Source: Verrucomicrobiota bacterium (lineage in GTDB: Bacteria; Verrucomicrobiota; Verrucomicrobiia; Opitutales; Opitutaceae). From it: a stretch of 64,000 bases of DNA. Position 1 is the first letter of the stretch. Each line of letters starts with the position of its first letter. Where the stretch lies: the NCBI GenBank assembly GCA_023443455.1, contig JAEZUE010000058.1, forward strand, positions 1-64,000. Reading direction: 5' to 3'. The position numbers and the translations under genes are program-made. Of the stretch, positions 25,518 to 33,723 are shown piece by piece. The notes beneath the pieces were generated by a model, which saw nothing but the letters and a program-made list of their open reading frames with translations, did not search any database and had not been told where the DNA came from.

Positions 25518-25596
25518 TGCGACTGGTTCGCACAAAAGCCTTGCTTCTTGCGACGGCGTCGCATTTTTCGCCGCCACCTTTTGCGATTCGTTCTCA
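25518..25596 (+). promoter_or_regulatory. Three tandem 15-bp palindromes, Fur-like operator array
   Basis: Three related sites are seen: TGCGACTGGTTCGCA (25518-25532), TGCGACGGCGTCGCA (25549-25563) and TGCGATTCGTTCTCA (25582-25596). The first two are TGCGA N5 TCGCA palindromes and the third has one arm close to a classical Fur box arm (TTCTCA). Start-to-start distances are 31 and 33 bp, about three helical turns. They lie 20-100 bp before the first gene of an iron/heme uptake island. Control by a Fur-family protein is inferred from context. Confidence 0.55.
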
Positions 25597-25616
25597 TTTC
25601 AGAAATCACCCAACCC

Positions 25617-26459
25617 ATGCCGAGCCGCACGCACATCCAGTCCTCCTCGCCGCTGTTTCGAACCAACACCGCCGGCGACATCCTTCTGCGTCCCGAGTGG
25701 ATCGAGTTGCTCGACGCCCTCCGCGCGCAGGGCGAATGGATCGTGCAGTCCCGCCATCCCTACGCGCGGCTGTTTTCCCGCGCCGCGCTTCCGGATTGGC
25801 AGATCGCCCCCGACTGCGAAACCGCCCGCGACCCGCACGGCGCGCTGCACCTCACCTTCCCGCGCTGGCACCACGCCGTCGCCCGCCTCCAGTTCTGCGA
25901 CTGCTGCGACTCCCCGGGCTTCATCGAAATCTTCAACGCCTCCGGCCAGGCCGTGCTCCAGTTCCGCGCCCCGGCAGACCGGTCGATTGCGCAACTGGCC
26001 GAAATTCCTGCGGCTTTCGCCACCGCTTCCGGCCTGGCCCCGCTCCACCTCCCACGCGGCACACCCACCCTCTTCCCGATCTTCAACCGCGAGGCCACCG
26101 CCCGCCGACCGGCCACGATCCTGCCCGAGTTGCTCGAGTCGCTCGCCACCTCCCACCAGCCGGTCCGTTTCCGTCTGCACACCGCCGAATCCGACCACCG
26201 CCGCTCGCTCCACCTGCGCCACATCGCCGTCGAGAACGACGTGCTCACCGCCTCCGACGGTGCCGACCGTTGCTGCCAACTGATCCTCCCGGCCGCGCAC
26301 ACCATCGTGCTCGAGCCCAGCGCCGAAGCGCAGCTGCTCCACGTCGTCGCAGCCGACGACTCGATCCTGCTCACCCTCGCCGACGACACCGACGGCGCGT
26401 CGTCCCGTCCCTGGTCCACCGCCCTCGCCCAGTTCTTCCCGCACCACGCGCAAAGCTAG
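25617..26459 (+). CDS. Putative heme-utilisation protein (weakly HemS/ChuX-like)
   Basis: 280-residue cytoplasmic-looking protein with no signal peptide or membrane segment. The segment FPRWHHAVARLQF...GFIEIFNASGQAVLQFRAPAD recalls the core of hemin-degrading/carrier proteins HemS and ChuX, where a strand pair precedes an FDAQGxxVxxxY motif. WIELLDALRAQGEWIVQSRHP resembles their N-terminal domain. A CDCCDS cluster is unusual. The likeness is weak and based on recalled family patterns. Position right behind the tandem operator and before a TonB receptor supports a role in iron or heme handling. Confidence 0.55.
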   Translation: MPSRTHIQSSSPLFRTNTAGDILLRPEWIELLDALRAQGEWIVQSRHPYARLFSRAALPDWQIAPDCETARDPHGALHLTFPRWHHAVARLQFCDCCDSPGFIEIFNASGQAVLQFRAPADRSIAQLAEIPAAFATASGLAPLHLPRGTPTLFPIFNREATARRPATILPELLESLATSHQPVRFRLHTAESDHRRSLHLRHIAVENDVLTASDGADRCCQLILPAAHTIVLEPSAEAQLLHVVAADDSILLTLADDTDGASSRPWSTALAQFFPHHAQS

Positions 26460-26530
26460 CGCACTGCGCACCCGTACCGCCGTCAAGCAATCGACGGCCT
26501 CCATCCCGAGCCGCCTCGCCCCCACTTCCC

Positions 26531-28549
26531 ATGCGACCGACCGCCAACCACCCGCACTCCCACCGCCAACTGCGCCACGCCGCCCTCACCGGCCTCGCGC
26601 TCGCCTCGCTGCTATCCGCCGTCGCCCAAACCGCGGACGCCGATGCCGTCGAGGTCCTCGATCCGTTCGTCGTTTCTGCCGAAAACGAGCCGGGCAACTT
26701 CAAGCTCGCCGCCCAGGACGTCGCCAAAATCCAGGCACTCACGATCGGCGACCTGCTCGCCAACGAGTCCACCCTCGCCGTCGGCGGCGGCTCCGCCGTT
26801 GCCCAGAAGATCTACGTGCGCGGCTTCGAGGACACCCTGCTCAACGTCTCGCTCGACGGCGCCCCGCAGGCCGGCGAACTCTACCACCACCAGGGCCGCG
26901 TCCAGATCGAGCCCGAGTTCATCAAGACCCTCGAGCTCGACGCCGGCGCCGGCGTCGCCACCAACGGCGCGGGCGCCCTCACCGGCGCACTTCGTATCGA
27001 GACCAAGGACGCCTTCGACCTCCTCCGGCCCGACCAGCGGGTCGGCGCGCTCCTCAAGGCCGCCGCCGGCCTCAACGGCGACGACCACTTCAAGGGCCTC
27101 GCCTCCGCCTTCGCGCGCCTGAACGACAACCTCGGCCTCGTCGTCTCCTACACCCGGAAGGAGGGCGATGACTACGCCGACGGCCACGGCAACCTCGCCT
27201 CGCCCACCGGCTTCGACCACGAGCGCGGCTACGCCAAGCTCACCGCCCGTTTCGGCGACCACACCGCCGACCTCGCCTTCGAGAAGCTCCACGACACGGG
27301 CACCTATTTCGAGCGCCCGCACATGAGCAACTTTACCGGCGCCTTCGTGCTCTCCGACCACGAGCTCGACCGCGAGACGCTCACCTACAACCACCGCTTC
27401 GATCCCGACTCCGATCTCGTCGATCTCCGCGCCACTGCGTATTGGACCGCCAACGACTTCGCGAATCACCGCATCACCACCGGCGCGCTCTACGGCGCCG
27501 GCGACTTCTCCAGCGCCGGCCTTGACCTGCGCAACACCTCGCTGCTCGGCGACCACGCCCTCACCTACGGCGTCGACTACCGCAACGACCGCGTCACCGG
27601 CACCCAGCAGGCCACCCCGCCGGCCTTCTGGGGCTCGAGCGAGCAGGACGCCGACGTCTGGGGCCTCTACGCCCAGGACAACTGGAAGCTCGCCTCCAGC
27701 CTCAAGCTCACCGCCGGCCTGCGCTTCGACTCCTACGCCCACGAGGTCGACCGCGGCGTCGGCGCCGGCGTCCGAAATTCCGATACCGGCTTCAGCCCCA
27801 ACGCCGGCCTCGAGTGGCGCATCGTCGACGGCCTCACCGCCCGCGTCTCGTACGCCCTCGCCTTCCGCGGCATCACCATTCGCGAAGCCTTCTTCAGCGG
27901 TCTCTACGAGCACCGCGAGGGGCTGAAGTCGGAGACCGCCGACAACGTCGAGCTCGGCCTCGCCTACGAGAAGGACGGCTTCTTCGCCCGCGCCACGCTC
28001 TTCCGCCAACACATCGAGAGCTACATCGACGCGGTCTACGTCGGCTCCGGCACCGTATGGGGCTACTGGGGCAACGTCGGCGACGCGAAGGTCGAGGGCT
28101 ACGAGGCCGAGCTCGGCAAGCGCTGGCAGCACCTCCTGCTCGCCGTCGGGGTGTGGAACTCCGACAACTCCCTCAACGGCGCCCCGCTCACCGACGCCAG
28201 CCTCGGTCTCGGCACCAGCCTCGGCCGCACCTGGACCGCCCGCGCCGAGTACTCGTTGCCCAAGCACGCCCTGACCCTCGGCGCCCGCGGCCGCCTCGTC
28301 GAGAGCGAGCGCAACACCATCTCGGCCAACGCGCCCGACAAGCCCGGCTACTTCGTCGCCGACTTCCACGCCACGTGGCAGCCGTTCCGCGACGATCGGC
28401 TTACCGTCGCCGCGTCGCTCAACAACGCGTCCGACAAATTCTACTACGACCACGCCACGTACGGTTTCATCAACCGCAACGGCGGCACCTTCGCCGGCTT
28501 CCCCGCCAAGGGCCGCGAGCTCATCCTCTCCACCTCGTACAAGTTCTGA
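26531..28549 (+). CDS. TonB-dependent outer membrane receptor
   Basis: 672-residue receptor. Start ATG 26531 opens MRPTANHPHSHRQLRHAAL with a signal peptide ending near SAVAQTADA. The plug domain follows (LTIGDLLANESTLAVGG, KIYVRGFEDTLLNVSLDG). The 22-strand barrel runs to the terminal aromatic residue in LILSTSYKF, as needed for BAM assembly. TonB-box-like residues EVLDPFVVSA precede the plug. The substrate is likely a ferric or heme compound judging from the island. The next gene, a PepSY protein, starts 110 bp on after a REP element. Confidence 0.92.
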   Translation: MRPTANHPHSHRQLRHAALTGLALASLLSAVAQTADADAVEVLDPFVVSAENEPGNFKLAAQDVAKIQALTIGDLLANESTLAVGGGSAVAQKIYVRGFEDTLLNVSLDGAPQAGELYHHQGRVQIEPEFIKTLELDAGAGVATNGAGALTGALRIETKDAFDLLRPDQRVGALLKAAAGLNGDDHFKGLASAFARLNDNLGLVVSYTRKEGDDYADGHGNLASPTGFDHERGYAKLTARFGDHTADLAFEKLHDTGTYFERPHMSNFTGAFVLSDHELDRETLTYNHRFDPDSDLVDLRATAYWTANDFANHRITTGALYGAGDFSSAGLDLRNTSLLGDHALTYGVDYRNDRVTGTQQATPPAFWGSSEQDADVWGLYAQDNWKLASSLKLTAGLRFDSYAHEVDRGVGAGVRNSDTGFSPNAGLEWRIVDGLTARVSYALAFRGITIREAFFSGLYEHREGLKSETADNVELGLAYEKDGFFARATLFRQHIESYIDAVYVGSGTVWGYWGNVGDAKVEGYEAELGKRWQHLLLAVGVWNSDNSLNGAPLTDASLGLGTSLGRTWTARAEYSLPKHALTLGARGRLVESERNTISANAPDKPGYFVADFHATWQPFRDDRLTVAASLNNASDKFYYDHATYGFINRNGGTFAGFPAKGRELILSTSYKF

Positions 28550-28604
28550 ACCTCCGCCGTAGCTGGGCGAAGCAGTCGCTCGGCCCACCGCTCCCGCCCT
28601 CACT

Positions 28605-28633
28605 CGTGGCGCCGCTCGCGAGAGCAGCGATCC
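28605..28633 (+). repeat. GTGG-type REP, copy 1
   Basis: CGTGGCGCCGCTCGCGAGAG then CAGCGATCC. The hairpin is CGCTCGCGAGAGCAGCG. Close copies lie at 32229-32258 and, inside a coding sequence, at 32474-32503. It sits in the spacer before the first PepSY gene. Confidence 0.7.
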
Positions 28634-28658
28634 GATCGTCTCCGCGTCCCCCACACGC

Positions 28659-29831
28659 ATGCGCAAACGCCTCTGGCAACTCCACGCCTGGCTCGGTCTC
28701 GTGGCCGGGCTGGGCCTTCTGCTCGTCGGCCTGAGCGGCAGCCTGCTCGTCTTCCATGTTGAGCTGGCCGCGCTCTTCTCGCCGGCGCGCCACGTGGTCG
28801 ATCCATCCCCCAACCCACGCCTCCCGCTCGACATCGCCCTGCGCCGCATCGAGGCGCAGCTCCCCGACCACGAGCTCACCGGTTGGCAGTTGCAGAACGA
28901 GCATCCGGAACGCGCGCAGCATCTCTACGTCATCCGCCGCGGGACCAACGAGTGGCTCACCACCACCTTCGATCCCTACACCGGCCGCGTGCTCGGCGCG
29001 CCCCACCGCTACGAAGAGGCGCTGCACGGCTGGCTGATCGAGTTCCACTCCGCGCTCTTCGCAGGTGACTTCGGCGTGGCGTTCGCGGGTCTGCTCGCGG
29101 TCGTGCTCTGCCTGCTCGGGCTCTCCGGCGCCTATCTTTATCGGGGATTCTGGCGCCACGTCTTCACCCTGCGTTGGCGGCGGGGTGCGCGGATCCTCTT
29201 CTCCGACCTGCACAAGTTCGTCGGCATCGCCTCGATGCCCCTCAACCTCGCGCTCGGCTTCACCGGCGCGTACTGGAACCTCACCCACACCGCCGAGCAT
29301 CTCGTCGAGGAGGATCACGAACAGGCGGTCGTCGACCGCCGCCTCTATCCGGAGTCGCTCTCGCTCGCCGCCGTGGTCGCCGACTCCGCCGCCCGCCTGC
29401 CGGGCTTCCGGACCAACTTCATCTCCCTGCCCAGCGATCCGGCCCACCCGACCGTGATCCTCTGGGGCGCCGTCGAACCCCGCCCGCTGCTCGCCCGGGC
29501 CTACCACTCCACCGCTTCGTACGACCCGGCGACCGGCGCCCACCTTCGCACCAACGACTTTCGCACCGCCAGGGCCTGGAAACGCTTCGTCGACACCTTC
29601 GAGGCCGTGCACTTCGGCGCCTTCGGCGGGCTGCCGACCAAAGCCCTCTGGTGCCTCGCCGGCCTCTCCCCCGCCGTGCTCGCCCTGAGCGGCTTCGCAA
29701 TCTGGGCACTGCGCCGCCGAAGCAGGTCCGGTCTTCGACCGGACCAGGTGCGACAAGCCGCTCCCTCAGGTCCGAACCCAAATGAACCGGTCACAGACCG
29801 GTCCTACTCACCGGCATGCCAGCCCGAGTAG
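28659..29831 (+). CDS. PepSY-associated TM-helix protein (putative ferric/siderophore reductase)
   Basis: 390-residue inner-membrane protein. The N-terminal helix (LHAWLGLVAGLGLLLVGLSG) carries the conserved WLGL..G motif. A periplasmic PepSY-like domain follows, with TTFDPYTGRVLGAPHRYEEA. Further helices are VAFAGLLAVVLCLLGLSGAY and SDLHKFVGIASMPLNLALGF. The last helix is ALSGFAIWALRRR. Relatives such as FpvG sit beside siderophore receptors and help reduce iron in the periplasm. The last about 35 residues (from GLRPDQVRQ) are encoded by a REP element that has extended the reading frame past the natural end. The gene pairs with the preceding TonB receptor. Confidence 0.88.
   Translation: MRKRLWQLHAWLGLVAGLGLLLVGLSGSLLVFHVELAALFSPARHVVDPSPNPRLPLDIALRRIEAQLPDHELTGWQLQNEHPERAQHLYVIRRGTNEWLTTTFDPYTGRVLGAPHRYEEALHGWLIEFHSALFAGDFGVAFAGLLAVVLCLLGLSGAYLYRGFWRHVFTLRWRRGARILFSDLHKFVGIASMPLNLALGFTGAYWNLTHTAEHLVEEDHEQAVVDRRLYPESLSLAAVVADSAARLPGFRTNFISLPSDPAHPTVILWGAVEPRPLLARAYHSTASYDPATGAHLRTNDFRTARAWKRFVDTFEAVHFGAFGGLPTKALWCLAGLSPAVLALSGFAIWALRRRSRSGLRPDQVRQAAPSGPNPNEPVTDRSYSPACQPE
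29724..29807. repeat. GTAG-family REP doublet, copy 1 (overlaps gene 3' end)
   Basis: The left arm AGGTCCGGTCTTCGACCGGA and the right arm ending CAGACCGGTCCTAC are inverted to one another about 40 bp apart. Each arm contains its own CCGGTC/GACCGG hairpin. It supplies the C-terminal codons of the first PepSY gene. Confidence 0.75.
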
Positions 29832-29913
29832 GTCCGGTCTCCGCCCGGACCAGGAACTCCGCCGCACTCGCCTCGACACCCGCCCAAACGAGCCGGTCGC
29901 AGACCGGCCCTAC
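29828..29913. repeat. GTAG-family REP doublet, copy 2
   Basis: The left arm GTAGGTCCGGTCTCCGCCCG and the right arm ending CAGACCGGCCCTAC form the same inverted design as the copy at 29724-29807. It follows in tandem 20 bp later and fills the spacer up to the next TonB receptor start at 29935. Confidence 0.75.
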
Positions 29914-29934
29914 CGCCACCGAACTTTCTCCCAC

Positions 29935-32106
29935 ATGATCCACCGCCTACCAACCACCACTGCCATCGCCCTCTCCGCCACCTTCGGCGCCGTCGCCGCC
30001 TCGGCCCAGAGCGCCACCGCCGACACGCCGATCGTCGAGTTGCCCGACTACGAGATCGTCGCCAGCGCCGACGCCTCCGCTGCCGGCCTGAGCGAAGCCT
30101 ATGCCGGCGACCAGGTCGCCACCGGCGGCCGTATCGGACTCCTGGGCTCGCAGGACTACATGGCCACGCCCTTCAACTTCATCGCCTACACCCGCGAGCT
30201 CATCGCCAACCAGCAGGCGGCGAGCGTGGGCGAGGTCCTCCTCAACGACCCGGCCGTGCGCGTCGCCCGCGGCTTCGGCAACTTCCAGCAGCTCTACCTG
30301 GTCCGCGGCCTGCCGATCTACTCCGACGACATGTCGTACAACGGCCTCTACGGCCTGCTGCCGCGCCAGTACCTCGCGGTCGAGTTCGTCGAGCGCATCG
30401 AGGTCCTCCGCGGCGCCAACGCCTTCCTCAACGGCGCCGCCCCGGGCGGCAGCGGTCTGGGCGGCGCCGTCAACGTCATGCCCAAGCGCGCCCCCAACGA
30501 GCCCCTCGACCAGATCGCCCTCGGCCTCCAGAACGGCGGCCAGTTCTACTCTGCCGTCGACTCCGCGCGCCGCTTCGCCGACGGCAAGGCCGGCGTCCGC
30601 GTCAATCTCGCCCGCCGCAACGGCGACACCGCCATCGACGGCGAGCACACCTCGCTCGGCCTCGCCTCGGTCGGCCTCGACTTCCGCACCGGTGCGGTGC
30701 GCCTCTCCGCCGATCTGGGCTACCAGGACCTCGAGAAGCACGCGTCCCAGCCGAGTATCACGATCGGCGCCGGACTCGCCGTGCCCGAGGCGCCCGACGC
30801 CTCCGTGAGCGTCGCCCAGCCGTGGACGTACTCATACGAGCGCGACATCTTCGGCACCTTCCGCGCCGAGTTCGATGTCACCGGGAGCATCACCCTCTGG
30901 GCCGCCGGCGGTGCGCGCGAGGGCCACGAGAGCGCCATGTTCGCCAATCCCACCGTCGTCGACGCCTCCGGCACCACCAGCGCCTACCGCTTCAACAACG
31001 TGCGCGAAGACGACGTCTCCACCGCCGAGCTCGGCGCCCGTTTCGCCTTCGCCACCGGCTCCGTCGACCACCGGATCGCCGCTTCGGCGTCGCTCTACAA
31101 TCTCGATTCGAAGAACGCGTATGCGTTTTCCAGTTTCGCCGGTTTCGCCGGGTCGCTCTACACGCCGTACGTCGTCGAGGCCCCCACCGCGAACTTCTTC
31201 ACCGGCGGCGACATGGATGCTCCCCTCGTCACCGAACGCGTCGACACCTCGAGCGTCGCCCTCGCCGACACCATCTCAGCCCTCGACGACCGCCTGCACG
31301 CCACCTTCGGCCTGCGCTACCAGCGCATCGAAAACGCCAGCCACAACTACAACACCGGCGCCCTCGGTTCGCGTTACGCCAAGAGCGCCATCACTCCGGT
31401 CGGCGGCCTCGTCTACCGGTTCGGGAAAACAGTCTCCGCCTACACCAACTACATCGAGGGCCTGTCCACCGGCGACACCGCTCCCGCCACCTCGGGAGGC
31501 ACCGCCGTCGGCAACGCCGGTGAAGTCCTCTCCCCGTACAAGACCAAACAGCTCGAGCTCGGCCTGAAGTTCGACCTCGGCCGGCTCGGCGGCTCCGTCG
31601 GCGTCTTCGAGAGCCGCAAACCGGTCAGCGGCGTCGGCGCCGACAAAGTCTTCCGCGTGCTCGAGCACCAGACCCGCCGCGGCCTCGAACTCTCCGCCTT
31701 CGGCGAGTTGACCGACGACCTCCGCCTCCTCGGCGGACTCAGCCTGCTCGACTCCGAGGCGGACGGCCTCGACGCCATCGGTTCGCCGCGCACCCAGGCC
31801 AACCTCGGCCTCGAGTGGCTCGTGCCGCACGTGAAGGGTCTGTCGTTCGACGCGCGCGCCATCCACACCAGCAAGCAGTACGCGAACACGGCCAACACCC
31901 AAGTCGTTCCTTCGTGGACACGCTTCGATCTCGGAGCCCGCTACACCCAGCCGCTCGCCGACGGCCGCACACTCACCCTGCGCGCCCGCGTCGAGAACCT
32001 CGCCGACAAGAGCTACTGGGCCAGCGCCGGCGGGTATCCCGGGGCCGGTTACCTGACCGTCGGTGCCCCGCGCACCTTCCTCTTCTCCGCCACGTTCGAC
32101 TTCTAG
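29935..32106 (+). CDS. TonB-dependent siderophore receptor
   Basis: 723-residue outer-membrane receptor of the ferrisiderophore (FhuA/FhuE-like) branch. The signal peptide is MIHRLPTTTAIALSATFGAV ending near ASAQS. The plug shows MATPFNFIAYTRELIANQQA, RGLPIYSDDMSYNGLYGLLP and VERIEVLRGANAFLNG followed by a Gly-rich turn and AVNVMPKRAP. These match the siderophore-receptor plug signature. The barrel ends FLFSATFDF with the C-terminal Phe. ATG 29935 was chosen because it opens the signal peptide; upstream frame is REP sequence. It is paired with the following PepSY protein. Confidence 0.95.
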   Translation: MIHRLPTTTAIALSATFGAVAASAQSATADTPIVELPDYEIVASADASAAGLSEAYAGDQVATGGRIGLLGSQDYMATPFNFIAYTRELIANQQAASVGEVLLNDPAVRVARGFGNFQQLYLVRGLPIYSDDMSYNGLYGLLPRQYLAVEFVERIEVLRGANAFLNGAAPGGSGLGGAVNVMPKRAPNEPLDQIALGLQNGGQFYSAVDSARRFADGKAGVRVNLARRNGDTAIDGEHTSLGLASVGLDFRTGAVRLSADLGYQDLEKHASQPSITIGAGLAVPEAPDASVSVAQPWTYSYERDIFGTFRAEFDVTGSITLWAAGGAREGHESAMFANPTVVDASGTTSAYRFNNVREDDVSTAELGARFAFATGSVDHRIAASASLYNLDSKNAYAFSSFAGFAGSLYTPYVVEAPTANFFTGGDMDAPLVTERVDTSSVALADTISALDDRLHATFGLRYQRIENASHNYNTGALGSRYAKSAITPVGGLVYRFGKTVSAYTNYIEGLSTGDTAPATSGGTAVGNAGEVLSPYKTKQLELGLKFDLGRLGGSVGVFESRKPVSGVGADKVFRVLEHQTRRGLELSAFGELTDDLRLLGGLSLLDSEADGLDAIGSPRTQANLGLEWLVPHVKGLSFDARAIHTSKQYANTANTQVVPSWTRFDLGARYTQPLADGRTLTLRARVENLADKSYWASAGGYPGAGYLTVGAPRTFLFSATFDF

Positions 32107-32126
32107 TCGCCCCGTAGCCCTTCCGG

Positions 32127-32219
32127 GTAGGAGCCTGCTTGCAGGCGATTCTCCGGCGGTGGGTCGGGTCTTACGCCCGACATCCGTGCATCCGAAATCG
32201 CCTGCAAGCAGGCTCCTAC
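32127..32219. repeat. Paired REP element with nested hairpin, GTAG type
   Basis: The left arm starts GTAGGAGCCTGCTTGCAGG and the right arm is its exact reverse complement. Between them lies a third hairpin, GTCGGG TCTTACG CCCGAC. It is related to the pair at 2575-2633. It fills the spacer between the siderophore receptor and the second PepSY gene. Confidence 0.85.
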
Positions 32220-32228
32220 AACTGAACG

Positions 32229-32258
32229 CGTGGCGCTGCTCGCCAGAGCAGCGATCCC
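32229..32258 (+). repeat. GTGG-type REP, copy 2
   Basis: CGTGGCGCTGCTCGCCAGAG then CAGCGATCCC; hairpin GCTGCTC GCCA GAGCAGC. It is identical over 30 bp with the in-gene copy at 32474-32503. It is followed by a 7-bp-period stretch (32260-32294) running right up to the ATG at 32298. Confidence 0.8.
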
Positions 32259-32297
32259 CGTCTCCACACTTCGATCGCCCATCTCCGATCTCCTCCG

Positions 32298-33587
32298 ATG
32301 TCGTTGCGCAAATTTCTCTTCTGGACCCATCTGGTCTGCGGCCTCGCCGCGGGCCTCGTCATCGCGTTCCTCTGCCTCACCGGCATCGCCATCGCCTTCG
32401 AGCACGAGATCCTCGAATACATCGATCGCGACGTCGCCCGCGTCGAAGTCCCGGCCGACCAACCGACCGCCCCCGTGGCGCTGCTCGCCAGAGCAGCGAT
32501 CCCCTCCGCCGCTTCGGCCGGAGCGATCCGGACGCAAGCTCCTCCCGTTCCCGGTGCCGAGTTCCCCGTTCCGAGTGCCGAGTCTCCCTTTCCGGTCTCC
32601 TCGCTCCGGTTTCCGCTCTCCGAGTTGCTCGCCGCCGTCGCCGCCCAGCGCCCGGACTTCAAGACCACCACGGTCCTCGCCCCGCGCGAACCCGCCGCCG
32701 CATACACGTTCATCGCCGGCCGCGACGGCGAACTCTACGTCAACCCGTACACCGGCGTCGCCGTCGAGCCGCGCTCGCACACCGCGCACGACATCCTCCA
32801 CGGCCTCATCTATCTGCACCGCTGGCTCGCGCTCTCGAACCAGCCGCCGCTCGTCGGCCGCCTGGTCACCGGCATCGCCAACCTCGTCCTCCTCGTCCTC
32901 TGCCTCACCGGCCTCTGGCTCTGGTTTCCGCGCCGCCTCGCCGCCCGCTTCCTGCGCCCGCTGCTCTGCTTCGTGCCCGCGTACCGCGGCAAGGCCCGCG
33001 ACCTCAACTGGCACAACGTGCTCGGTTTCTGGAGTCTCCCGATCGTCCTGGTGCTCGTCGTCACCGGCGTAGTGATCTCCTTCGGCTGGGCGCACAATCT
33101 GCTCTTCCGCGCCTTCGGGGAGAAGCCGCCGATCCACCGCGACGGCCGCATGCTCGCCACCCCGCCCAAGCCGCTCCCCGCGCCGCCGACGCCCGAGGCG
33201 CCGCCGCTGCCGCTCGATGTCATCCACGCCCAGCTCCTCGCCGCGTATCCGAGTGCCGAATCGTTCGCGTTCAACCTGCCGCCGCCCGGCCCGCCCGCCA
33301 AGCCGCTCGCGGTCGCCGTCTTCGAACCCGCCGCCTTCTCCACCCGCGGCCGCATTCAGCTCGAGCTCGATCCGTGGTCGGGCGCCGTGCTCTCGCAGGT
33401 CGGCTGGGCCGACCGCAGCCCCGGCCTGCGCGCGCGCATCTGGGTGCGTTTTCTCCATACCGGCGAAGCGTTTGGCCTGCCCGGCAAGATCCTCGCCACC
33501 CTCGGCTCGCTCGCGGTGCTCCTCGTCGTCTGGACCGGCTTCGCCCTCTCCTGGCGCCGTTTCTTCCGCAGACCACACGCCCCCTAG
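32298..33587 (+). CDS. PepSY-associated TM-helix protein with in-frame repeat insertion
   Basis: 429-residue inner-membrane protein paralogous to the first PepSY gene (shared FWTHLVCGLAAGLVIAFLCL, DGELYVNPYTGVAVEP, LHRWLALSN, WHNVLGFWSLPIVLVLVVTG). A periplasmic domain between helices carries PGLRARIWVRFLHTGEAFGL, and the last helix is LATLGSLAVLLVVWTGFALS. Residues about 59-109 (VALLARAAIPSAASAGAIRT through FPVSSLRFPLSE) are encoded by a REP copy plus a heptamer tract. The first PepSY protein has no counterpart of them. The insert falls in the extracytoplasmic loop after helix 1 and keeps the frame, so the protein may still work. It pairs with the preceding siderophore receptor. Confidence 0.88.
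   Translation: MSLRKFLFWTHLVCGLAAGLVIAFLCLTGIAIAFEHEILEYIDRDVARVEVPADQPTAPVALLARAAIPSAASAGAIRTQAPPVPGAEFPVPSAESPFPVSSLRFPLSELLAAVAAQRPDFKTTTVLAPREPAAAYTFIAGRDGELYVNPYTGVAVEPRSHTAHDILHGLIYLHRWLALSNQPPLVGRLVTGIANLVLLVLCLTGLWLWFPRRLAARFLRPLLCFVPAYRGKARDLNWHNVLGFWSLPIVLVLVVTGVVISFGWAHNLLFRAFGEKPPIHRDGRMLATPPKPLPAPPTPEAPPLPLDVIHAQLLAAYPSAESFAFNLPPPGPPAKPLAVAVFEPAAFSTRGRIQLELDPWSGAVLSQVGWADRSPGLRARIWVRFLHTGEAFGLPGKILATLGSLAVLLVVWTGFALSWRRFFRRPHAP
32474..32503 (+). repeat. GTGG-type REP, copy 3, inside PepSY gene
   Basis: Identical over 30 bp to 32229-32258 (hairpin GCTGCTC GCCA GAGCAGC). It is read in frame as VALLARAAIP within the second PepSY protein. It is followed 44 bp later by a heptamer tract. 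Confidence 0.85.
32547..32623 (+). repeat. Heptamer-period tract inside PepSY gene
   Basis: Eleven successive 7-bp units: GTTCCCG, GTGCCGA, GTTCCCC, GTTCCGA, GTGCCGA, GTCTCCC, TTTCCGG, TCTCCTC, GCTCCGG, TTTCCGC, TCTCCGA. The segment TTTCCGCTCTCCG recurs in the intergenic tract at 59198-59210. It is translated in frame as Pro/Phe/Ser-rich sequence. Confidence 0.75.
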
Positions 33588-33723
33588 CCGCTCCGGACGT
33601 CCCCCGTGTCCATGCGGTGGTCGCCGCACGAACTGTCCGCAGGCAGTCGACGCCGCAGTCGCTTGCCGCCCGCGGCCCGTTCGCCCAGAAACACCGCGCC
33701 CCCATTCACCCCACCCCGTCGTC

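Noticed and set aside
29782..29934. Earlier start for the siderophore receptor within the REP doublet
   Set aside because: The upstream codons are REP sequence and the signal peptide begins at ATG 29935.
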